Origin: an uncultured Eubacteriales bacterium
GTDB lineage: Bacteria; Bacillota; Clostridia; Oscillospirales; Oscillospiraceae
Direction of reading: 5' to 3'
Assembly: GCA_900545585.1 (NCBI GenBank)
Contig: UQZR01000037.1
Location: 1 to 10,361 of the forward strand
DNA: 10,361 nucleotides
Notes under the pieces: generated by a model
What the model saw: the letters and a program-made list of their open reading frames with translations, nothing else
Databases searched by the model: none
What the model was told of the DNA's origin: nothing
Program-made: the position numbers and the translations under genes
Shown: piece by piece, positions 5,156-10,361 of the stretch
How the letters are laid out: each line of letters begins with the position of its first letter
Numbering within the stretch: the stretch's first letter is position 1

Positions 5156-7264
5156 TTATAAATTTTCCCGGCCGGTGCGCTTGCTGATCAGCTTTTCCTG
5201 CAGGCTCTTGGGCAGCTCGATGTAGTGGCTGGGCTCCATGGTGTACTGGCCGCGGCCCTGAGTACGGGAGCGCAGGTCAGTGGCGTAGCCGAACATCTCT
5301 GCCAGAGGCACGAAGGCGTCGATCTGCTGTGCGCCGGAGCGCATCTCGTAGCCCTGGATCTGTCCGCGGCGGGAGTTGATATCGCCGATGACATCGCCCA
5401 TATACTCGTCGGGCACGATGACGCAGACTTTCATGATGGGCTCCAGCAGCGTGGGATCGGCCTTGCGCATGGCCTCCTTGAAGGCCATGGAGCCGGCGAT
5501 CTTAAACGCCATTTCGGAGGAGTCCACCTCGTGGTAGGAGCCGTCGAACAGCGTGACCTTCACGTCCACGACGGGATAGCCCGCCACGACACCGGCCAGC
5601 ATGGCGCCCTGAATACCGGCATCGATGGCCGGAATATACTCCTTGGGAATGGCGCCGCCCACCACGGCGTTGACAAATTCGTAGCCCTTGCCGGACTCGT
5701 TGGGCTCCACATGGATCTTGACGTGACCATACTGGCCCTTACCGCCGGACTGGCGGGCATACTTGGTGTCCTGATCCACGGCCTTGCGGATGGTCTCCTT
5801 GTAGGCCACCTGAGGTGCGCCTACGTTGGCCTCCACCTTGAACTCGCGGAGCAGACGGTCCACGATGATCTCCAGGTGCAGCTCGCCCATACCGGCGATG
5901 ATGGTCTGACCCGTCTCCTCGTCCGTGTAGGTACGGAAGGTGGGGTCCTCCTCGGCCAGCTTGGCCAGGGCAACGCCCATCTTCTCCTGGCCGGCCTTGG
6001 TCTTGGGCTCGATGGCCACGCGGATCACAGGCTCGGGGAACTCCATGGACTCCAGGATAATGGGATTCTTCTCATCGCACAGCGTGTCGCCGGTGGTGGT
6101 GTTCTTCAGACCCACCACGGCGGCGATGTCGCCGGAGTAGACGGACTCGATGTCCTCGCGGTGATTGGCGTGCATCTGCAGGATGCGGCCCATACGCTCG
6201 CGCTTGCCCTTGGTGGCATTGAGGACGGAGGAGCCCGTGGTCAGCGTACCGGAGTACACGCGGAAGAAGCTCAGACGGCCCACATAGGGGTCAGTCATGA
6301 TCTTAAAGGCCAGCGCGGCGAAGGGCTCGTCGTCGGAAGACTTGCGCTCCTCCTCCTCGTCGGTCCTGGGGTTGACGCCCTTGATGGCAGGAACGTCGGT
6401 GGGTGCGGGCATGTAGTCCACGATGGCGTCCAGCAGCTTCTGTACGCCCTTGTTGCGATAGCTGGAGCCGCAGACCACGGGCACCATCTTCACGGCACAG
6501 GTGGCCTTGCGGATGGCGGCGCGGATCTTGGCGGTGGGGATCTCCTGACCCTCCAGATACATCTCCATGATCTCGTCATCGAACATGGAAACGGCATCCA
6601 GCAGCTTCTCGCGGTACTCGTTGGCCAGATCCATCATGTCCTCGGGGATGGGCTCCACGCGCATGTCCTTACCCAGCTGATCGTAGTAGATATCGGCATC
6701 CATCTCCACCAGGTCGATGATACCCTTGAAGGTATCCTCCTTCCCGATGGGGAGCTGGATGGGGACGGCGTTGGCCTTCAGACGGTCATGCACCATGTCC
6801 AGCACGTGGTAGAAGTCCGCGCCGGTGATATCCATCTTGTTGACGTAGATCATACGGGGAACATGGTAGTGATCGGCCTGACGCCACACCGTCTCGGACT
6901 GCGGCTCAACACCGCCCTTGGCGCACATTACGGTGACGGAACCGTCCAGCACGCGCAGAGAACGTTCCACCTCCACAGTAAAGTCCACGTGGCCCGGGGT
7001 GTCGATGATGTTGATGCGGGTCTGGGGGAACTGATCCTTGGAGCCCTTCCAGTAGCAGGTGGTAGCGGCGGAGGTGATGGTGATACCACGCTCCTGCTCC
7101 TGCTCCATCCAGTCCATGGTCGCGGTGCCCTCGTGCGTTTCGCCCAACTTGTAATTCACGCCCGTGTAGTACAGAATACGCTCTGTGGTAGTGGTCTTTC
7201 CTGCATCAATGTGGGCCATGATGCCGATATTTCTCGTATTCTCCAGTGTTACCTTTCTCGGCAT
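5156..7264 (-). CDS. fusA: Elongation factor G
   Basis: EF-G is the GTPase that drives ribosomal translocation and, with RRF, ribosome recycling. The 702 residues are full length for the family. The G domain shows AHIDAGKT (17-24), RGITIT (59-64), DTPGH (88-92) and NKMD (142-145). The later domains include EEDPTFR and the GMGELHLEI motif of domain III, GGKGQYGHV in domain IV and the Ser/Gly-rich MRSGAQQI region of domain V. The conserved NKMD is followed by ITGADF where RTGADF is more common. The ATG is preceded by GAAGGAGA. It starts 30 bases after the rpsG stop, so it is clearly co-transcribed with rpsG. It is the target of fusidic acid in sensitive bacteria. No internal stop or frameshift is present. 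Confidence 0.98.
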   Translation of the reverse strand: MPRKVTLENTRNIGIMAHIDAGKTTTTERILYYTGVNYKLGETHEGTATMDWMEQEQERGITITSAATTCYWKGSKDQFPQTRINIIDTPGHVDFTVEVERSLRVLDGSVTVMCAKGGVEPQSETVWRQADHYHVPRMIYVNKMDITGADFYHVLDMVHDRLKANAVPIQLPIGKEDTFKGIIDLVEMDADIYYDQLGKDMRVEPIPEDMMDLANEYREKLLDAVSMFDDEIMEMYLEGQEIPTAKIRAAIRKATCAVKMVPVVCGSSYRNKGVQKLLDAIVDYMPAPTDVPAIKGVNPRTDEEEERKSSDDEPFAALAFKIMTDPYVGRLSFFRVYSGTLTTGSSVLNATKGKRERMGRILQMHANHREDIESVYSGDIAAVVGLKNTTTGDTLCDEKNPIILESMEFPEPVIRVAIEPKTKAGQEKMGVALAKLAEEDPTFRTYTDEETGQTIIAGMGELHLEIIVDRLLREFKVEANVGAPQVAYKETIRKAVDQDTKYARQSGGKGQYGHVKIHVEPNESGKGYEFVNAVVGGAIPKEYIPAIDAGIQGAMLAGVVAGYPVVDVKVTLFDGSYHEVDSSEMAFKIAGSMAFKEAMRKADPTLLEPIMKVCVIVPDEYMGDVIGDINSRRGQIQGYEMRSGAQQIDAFVPLAEMFGYATDLRSRTQGRGQYTMEPSHYIELPKSLQEKLISKRTGRENL

Positions 7265-7294
7265 ACCGTTCTCCTTCTCAAATCGTAATTTGGG

Positions 7295-7765
7295 TTACCA
7301 ACGGAAGTGGGCGAATGCCTTGTTGGATTCGGCCATCTTGTGGGTATCCTCGCGCTTCTTCACGGCGCTGCCGGTGTTGTTGGCAGCGTCCATGATCTCG
7401 CCTGCCAGGCGCTCAGCCATGGTGCGCTCGCCGCGGGCGCGGGAGTAGGCAGTCAGCCAGCGCAGACCCAGGGTCTGACGACGGGCGGGACGGACCTCCA
7501 TGGGGACCTGATAGGTGGCGCCGCCGACACGGCGGGCCTTGACTTCCAGGCTGGGCATGATGTTTTCCATCGCCTGGGTGAACACTTCCAGAGGCTCTTT
7601 CTCGGTCTTTTCCTTGATAATATCAAAGGCGCCGTAGACGACCTTCTGGGCGACGCCCTTTTTACCGTCCAACATGATGCTGTTGACCAGCTTGGTCACC
7701 AGCACGGAGTTGTACATAGGATCGGGCAAGATCTCTCTCTTGGGAACATTACCTCTTCTGGGCAC
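7295..7765 (-). CDS. rpsG: 30S ribosomal protein S7
   Basis: S7 nucleates assembly of the 30S head by binding the 3' major domain of 16S rRNA and contacts mRNA and tRNA at the E site. I place the start at GTG (7765-7763). It gives MPRRGNVPKREILPDP, the conserved N-terminus, and a length of 156 residues, the standard S7 size. An upstream in-frame ATG at 7783 would put AAGGAGGG inside the coding region as codons 2-4; from the GTG the same sequence is a well-spaced ribosome binding site, which supports the GTG. Conserved blocks include ARRVGGATYQVP and RRQTLGLRWL. It is 134 bases downstream of rpsL in a structured gap and 30 bases upstream of fusA. In E. coli S7 represses its own operon by binding the rpsL-rpsG gap; whether that occurs here is unknown. 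Confidence 0.97.
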   Translation of the reverse strand: MPRRGNVPKREILPDPMYNSVLVTKLVNSIMLDGKKGVAQKVVYGAFDIIKEKTEKEPLEVFTQAMENIMPSLEVKARRVGGATYQVPMEVRPARRQTLGLRWLTAYSRARGERTMAERLAGEIMDAANNTGSAVKKREDTHKMAESNKAFAHFRW

Positions 7766-7801
7766 TATGCTTCCCTCCTTCATAAAAATATGATTTCATA
7801 G

Positions 7802-7832
7802 GTACTCAACAGCCGCGGTCCGGCTGTTGTAC
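7802..7832 (-). promoter_or_regulatory. RNA hairpin in the rpsL-rpsG gap
   Basis: On the minus strand CAACAGCCG pairs perfectly with CGGCTGTTG around a 5-base GACCG loop (plus arms 7807-7815 and 7821-7829). Three further pairs form across a 2-base AG bulge. There is no U tract, so it is not a terminator. It lies 36 bases upstream of the rpsG GTG. A role in S7 translational control is suggested by analogy with the E. coli str operon; a processing or stability role is equally possible. Confidence 0.5.
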
Positions 7833-7850
7833 GGCCTGCCAAAGAGGTAC

Positions 7851-7881
7851 ATTATAAATATAATGAGAAACCTTTTGGCAA
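7851..7881 (-). promoter_or_regulatory. Weak candidate promoter ahead of rpsG
   Basis: On the minus strand TATAAT (7856-7851) sits inside a 16-base AT palindrome, CATTATATTTATAATG (7865-7850). The best -35 match is TTGCCA (7881-7876) at 19 bases, or 15 bases from an alternative TATATT. Neither spacing is optimal, so this may simply be an AT-rich spacer. Confidence 0.3.
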
Positions 7882-7899
7882 AGCTCAGAGATGCAAGGC

Positions 7900-8316
7900 T
7901 TACTTGCTCTTGGGGCGCTTTGCGCCGTACTTGGAGCGGGCCTGCATACGGCCGGAGACGCCCTGGGTATCCAGAGTACCGCGGATGATGTGGTAACGGA
8001 CGCCGGGGAGGTCCTTGACACGGCCACCGCGGATCATGACGACGGAGTGCTCCTGCAGGGAGTGGCCCACGCCGGGGATGTAAGCGGTGACTTCGTAGCC
8101 GTTGGTCAGACGCACACGGGCGATCTTACGCAGAGCGGAGTTGGGCTTCTTGGGGGTCGCAGTTCTGACGGCAGTGCAGACGCCGCGCTTCTGAGGGGAG
8201 CTGAGGTCAGTCTCCTTGTTCTTCAGCGTGTTCAGGCCCTTCTGCATGGCGGGAGAATTGGACTTGTAGGTGCTCTTCTTGCGGCCCTGCTTGACCAGCT
8301 GGTTAAAAGTAGGCAT
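7900..8316 (-). CDS. rpsL: 30S ribosomal protein S12
   Basis: S12 sits at the 30S decoding centre and controls codon-anticodon fidelity. The 138 residues include the extra N-terminal segment of Firmicute S12 (KGLNTLKNKETDLSSPQKRG, about 26-44), absent from the shorter E. coli protein. The decoding loops TPKKPNSALRK (54-64) and GGRVKDLPGVRYH (97-109) are intact. The lysines at 56/57 and 101 correspond to the sites where streptomycin-resistance changes arise in other species, so this allele looks wild type. The ATG is preceded by AAAGGAG. It lies 83 bases after the L7Ae-like gene across a structured gap and 134 bases before rpsG, all presumably on one transcript. Confidence 0.98.
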   Translation of the reverse strand: MPTFNQLVKQGRKKSTYKSNSPAMQKGLNTLKNKETDLSSPQKRGVCTAVRTATPKKPNSALRKIARVRLTNGYEVTAYIPGVGHSLQEHSVVMIRGGRVKDLPGVRYHIIRGTLDTQGVSGRMQARSKYGAKRPKSK

Positions 8317-8361
8317 TTGGTTTCTCCTTTCTCAAAAATTTCTTGGGATGCTTCCCTATAT

Positions 8362-8398
8362 TTTCCACGGAACAAACGGAGTTTATTCCGGCTGGAAA
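8362..8398 (-). promoter_or_regulatory. Long RNA hairpin between L7Ae-like gene and rpsL
   Basis: On the minus strand TTTCCA pairs with TGGAAA as an outer 6-bp stem. After a 2-base GC bulge on the 5' side, CGGAATAAAC pairs with GTTTGTTCCG (one G-U wobble) around a TCC loop. The structure starts one base after the stop codon of the L7Ae-like gene. A smaller GGGA/TCCC stem follows at 8345-8356, and a TTTTT run appears six bases later. It is not a standard terminator. It could be a processing or stability element, or a site for ribosomal-protein control of rpsL. Confidence 0.5.
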
Positions 8399-8399
8399 C

Positions 8400-8645
8400 T
8401 CATTGCGCCACAATGGCCACCGCGGCGGCGGCCACGGCGATGCCGCAGGCCCTGCCCAGCTGCTGCATGGTCAGGGAGCAGTCGGCGCTGACGCCTTTCT
8501 CGCGGCACAGCGCCAGCAGCGGCTCCGTCAGGGCGGGGTCCGCGTCGCAGGCCAGATAGACCTGTCGGGCCGTGCCCTGTGTGACGGCTCTCCGTGTCTG
8601 CTTGAGGCCTACTACCTTTTCCTTTGCAGTCAGCTCTCCGGCCAC
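8400..8645 (-). CDS. rplGB: L7Ae-family K-turn RNA-binding protein
   Basis: From the GTG at 8645 the protein is 81 residues, the size of the B. subtilis YbxF/YlxQ-type L7Ae paralogues. The reading frame extends upstream to 8675, but AGGAGGG lies eight bases before the GTG and the residues upstream of it do not look like the family. Family features are the N-terminal TAKEKVVGLKQTRRAV, the central ACDADPALTEPLLALCREKG and the C-terminal MQQLGRACGIAVAAA. L7Ae proteins bind kink-turn RNA; the bacterial versions bind K-turns in vitro, and their cellular role is unsettled. It is the first gene of the str unit, with rpsL next. The symbol follows B. subtilis usage (formerly ybxF). Family is certain, function is not. 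Confidence 0.9.
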   Translation of the reverse strand: MAGELTAKEKVVGLKQTRRAVTQGTARQVYLACDADPALTEPLLALCREKGVSADCSLTMQQLGRACGIAVAAAAVAIVAQ

Positions 8646-8647
8646 GG

Positions 8648-8665
8648 ATGACGCCCTCCTGTCAT
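8648..8665 (-). promoter_or_regulatory. Hairpin displaying the ribosome binding site of the L7Ae-like gene
   Basis: In the minus-strand leader ATGAC and GTCAT form a 5-bp stem whose 8-base loop is the Shine-Dalgarno sequence (AGGAGGGC). A second stem, CGCGG/CCGCG (8680-8695), lies upstream in the same roughly 50-base leader. The arrangement could make initiation responsive to a bound protein. The tandem G-A pairs of a canonical K-turn are not evident, so autogenous control by the L7Ae-like protein is only a guess. Confidence 0.4.
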
Positions 8666-8704
8666 GGCATAACAAATCCCGCGGACGATCCCGCGCAATT
8701 TGAA

Positions 8705-8733
8705 ATTATAGCATAGGGCGGGGCAAGCGTCAA
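8705..8733 (-). promoter_or_regulatory. str operon promoter
   Basis: On the minus strand TTGACG (8733-8728), a 17-base spacer and a perfect TATAAT (8710-8705) form a near-consensus sigma-A promoter. It lies 60 bases upstream of the GTG start of the L7Ae-like gene and downstream of the rpoC hairpins. It is the likely main promoter for L7Ae-like, rpsL, rpsG, fusA and tuf. A small palindrome, CACAAATTTTTGTG (8757-8744), lies 10 bases upstream of the -35 box and may act as an UP-like or binding element. Confidence 0.85.
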
Positions 8734-8776
8734 GTAGGATCGGCACAAAAATTTGTGTAGTTCACTGAAATTTTCC

Positions 8777-8799
8777 CGTGAAAATACGGCGTTTTCACG
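8777..8799 (-). repeat. Second hairpin downstream of rpoC
   Basis: CGTGAAAA and TTTTCACG are exact reverse complements (8777-8784 and 8792-8799) around a 7-base loop, directly abutting the GC-rich rpoC hairpin. On the minus strand it is followed by GGGAAAATTT. It may assist termination or protect the rpoC 3' end. It does not look like a free-standing terminator because no U tract follows. Confidence 0.45.
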
Positions 8800-8800
8800 A

Positions 8801-8834
8801 AAGCACCCCTCCGCCGGCCGGCGGAGGGGCGCTT
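8801..8834 (-). terminator. GC-rich hairpin terminator of rpoC
   Basis: CCCCTCCGCCGG (8806-8817) pairs perfectly with CCGGCGGAGGGG (8818-8829). On the RNA the stem extends through a G-U and four more pairs to 17 bp. It begins 18 bases after the rpoC stop. The U tract is only three bases, so termination may be partial, and rpoBC read-through into the str genes is possible. Confidence 0.65.
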
Positions 8835-8852
8835 GGATGTGGTCAGGGGTGC

Positions 8853-10361
8853 TTACTCCTCGTCACTGCGGGGATCGCTGTCGGCGGGCTCTGCCGTCTG
8901 TGCAGGAGTCTCATCCTCCACGGGACCGGCGGACGCGGCGTAGACGTTCTCCACCGCCTCCTCCTCGGCCTCCACGTCGGGGACCAGCTCCTCCGCCAGC
9001 TTGCGGTAGGCCGTCAGGCCGGCACCGGCGGGGATGAGTTTACCGATGATGACGTTCTCCTTCAGACCCACCAGATGGTCCACCTTGCCCTTGATGGCGG
9101 CCTCGGTCAGGACCTTGGTGGTCTCCTGGAAGGACGCGGCGGACAGGAAGGAATCGGTGGCCAGAGACGCCTTGGTGATACCCATCAGCAGCTGGGTGCA
9201 GGTGGCCTCCTGCAGGGGCTCGCCGTCCTCGCGGACCTCGCCGTTGGCGATGCGCTGACGCACGGCGGCATTGGCATCCTCCACCTCCAGCACGTCGGCC
9301 ATGGCGCCGGACAGCAGGGTGGTGTCCCCTGCCTCCTCCACGCGGACCTTGCGCATCATCTGGCGGACGATGACCTCGATATGCTTGTCGTTGATGTCCA
9401 CGCCCTGCTGACGGTAGACCTTCAGGACCTCCTGGATCAGGTAGTTGTGGACCGCGGAAGCGCCGCGGATACGCAGCACATCGTGGGGGTTCAGGGCGCC
9501 CTCCTGGATCTGGCGGCCCTTCTCGATGACCTCGCCGTCCTTCACCAGCAGGCCGGTATGGGGCGTGGAGTAGGTGCGGGTATCACCGTCATCGGCGGTG
9601 ACGATGATGTTCAGCAGGCTGCCCTTGGCAGCCTCCTCGAAGCGGACCTTACCGCTGATCTCGGACAGGGTGGCCATCTTCTTGGGCTTGCGGGCCTCGA
9701 ACAGCTCCTCCACTCGGGGAAGACCCTGGGTGATGTCGCCGCCGGCCACGCCGCCGGTATGGAAGGTACGCATGGTCAGCTGGGTACCGGGCTCGCCGAT
9801 GGACTGCGCCGCGATGATGCCGACGGCCTCGCCGGGGCCCACAGGCTTGCTGGTGGCCAGGTTCATGCCGTAGCATTTGGCGCAGATACCGCTGTGAGCG
9901 CGGCAGGTCAGCACGGTGCGGATCTCGGCGGAGTGGATGTCGAAGGATTCCAGCAGCGCCGCGTCGCTCTCGGTCATCATGTGATCCTTGGAGATCAGCA
10001 CCTCGTCGGTGCCGGGCTTCAGGATGTCGTTGACCGGGAAGCGGCCCTTGATGCGCTCGGAGAACTTCTCGATGACCTGACCGCCCTCGCTGATCTCGGA
10101 CACCAGGATGCCCTTGGCAGCGCCGCAGTCGGCCTCACGGATGATGACGTCCTGGCAGACGTCCACCATGCGGCGGGTCAGATAACCGGAGTCGGCGGTA
10201 CGCAGAGCCGTATCGGCCAGACCCTTGCGGGCGCCTCGGCTGGAGGTAAAGTATTCCAGCACGCTCAGGCCCTCACGGAAGTTGGCCTTGATGGGGATCT
10301 CGATGGTCTTACCGGCGGTGTTGGCCATCAGGCCGCGCATACCGGTAAGCTGACGGATCTG
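8853..10361 (-). CDS. rpoC: RNA polymerase subunit beta', C-terminal part (5' end outside window)
   Basis: The frame is open to base 10361; about 502 residues of a roughly 1200-residue protein are visible. Beta' forms the catalytic cleft of RNA polymerase. Counting from the ATG at 10340, the visible part includes the SRGARKGLADTALRTADSGY segment around residues 34-53. The second zinc site has cysteines C72, C146, C153 and C156 (DCG, CRAHSGICAKC). The segment leading into the trigger loop (IGEPGTQLTMRTFHTGG, about 181-197) follows, then the domain interrupting the trigger loop region and VDHLVGLKENVIIGKLIPAG. The catalytic NADFDGD motif lies outside the window. The C-terminus is an acidic tail of about 45 residues ending DPRSDEE. 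No frameshift is seen. rpoB is expected just upstream. Confidence 0.97.
   Translation of the reverse strand, partial: QIRQLTGMRGLMANTAGKTIEIPIKANFREGLSVLEYFTSSRGARKGLADTALRTADSGYLTRRMVDVCQDVIIREADCGAAKGILVSEISEGGQVIEKFSERIKGRFPVNDILKPGTDEVLISKDHMMTESDAALLESFDIHSAEIRTVLTCRAHSGICAKCYGMNLATSKPVGPGEAVGIIAAQSIGEPGTQLTMRTFHTGGVAGGDITQGLPRVEELFEARKPKKMATLSEISGKVRFEEAAKGSLLNIIVTADDGDTRTYSTPHTGLLVKDGEVIEKGRQIQEGALNPHDVLRIRGASAVHNYLIQEVLKVYRQQGVDINDKHIEVIVRQMMRKVRVEEAGDTTLLSGAMADVLEVEDANAAVRQRIANGEVREDGEPLQEATCTQLLMGITKASLATDSFLSAASFQETTKVLTEAAIKGKVDHLVGLKENVIIGKLIPAGAGLTAYRKLAEELVPDVEAEEEAVENVYAASAGPVEDETPAQTAEPADSDPRSDEE

Noticed and set aside
5225..7288. 687-residue open frame on the plus strand opposite fusA
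   Set aside because: Same codon-aligned antisense effect as over tuf. The product is rich in Gly, His, Leu and Val with no recognisable domain.
7891..8559. 222-residue plus-strand frame opposite rpsL and the L7Ae-like gene
   Set aside because: It is antisense to two conserved genes and has no known domain.
8646..8675. N-terminal extension of the L7Ae-like protein from a TTG at 8675
   Set aside because: The extension includes the Shine-Dalgarno sequence; the GTG at 8645 is correctly spaced from it and gives the family length.
1..10361. CRISPR array, toxin-antitoxin pair, phage-defence or biosynthetic cluster
   Set aside because: No regularly spaced repeats and no genes of such systems are present. 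All reading frames with recognisable content are accounted for by the recombinase and housekeeping or regulatory genes.

Overview
The window looks like chromosome from a moderately high-GC Firmicute of the Oscillospiraceae type (Oscillibacter/Flavonifractor/Lawsonibacter-like gut Clostridia). The grounds are the long Firmicute form of ribosomal protein S12, an L7Ae-family gene between rpoC and rpsL, a DUF4830-type lipoprotein, strong AGGAGG ribosome binding sites, sigma-A promoters, and a Clostridial large serine recombinase at the left edge. The genus is inferred, not shown.

Layout, right to left, because the main genes lie on the minus strand. The window enters inside rpoC (10361-8853), which ends at a strong GC-rich hairpin. 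A near-consensus promoter (TTGACG-17-TATAAT, 8705-8733) then starts the str transcription unit: L7Ae-like K-turn protein (8645-8400), rpsL (8316-7900), rpsG (7765-7295), fusA (7264-5156) and tuf (5046-3844). tuf has an additional candidate promoter in the fusA-tuf gap and ends at a clear terminator (3778-3807). The S10 ribosomal operon does not follow tuf.

Beyond tuf come three ordinary genes. A predicted lipoprotein with a DUF4830-like domain (3174-3638, plus strand) is divergent from rsuA (3093-2380, minus strand), the 16S rRNA pseudouridine-516 synthase. Next is a PucR/CdaR-type transcription regulator (2229-1135). Its promoter carries a perfect 7+3+7 palindrome that fills the -35/-10 spacer. 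The regulator ends at a near-perfect, probably bidirectional terminator (1081-1117).

The left edge (1-855, plus strand) is the C-terminal half of a large serine recombinase: recombinase domain, Cys4/5 zinc ribbon, coiled coil and C-terminal tail. It is probably the last gene of an integrated mobile element whose body lies outside the window. The interval 856-1080 is AT-richer, has short repeats and probably contains the element end.

Most of the window is highly conserved translation and transcription machinery. I found no convincing undescribed multi-gene system. The points most worth a second look are regulatory: the palindrome in the regulator promoter, structured RNA in the L7Ae leader and in the L7Ae-rpsL and rpsL-rpsG gaps, and the unlocated element/chromosome junction. 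No tRNA, rRNA or CRISPR array is visible. No gene-free stretch exceeds 300 bases.
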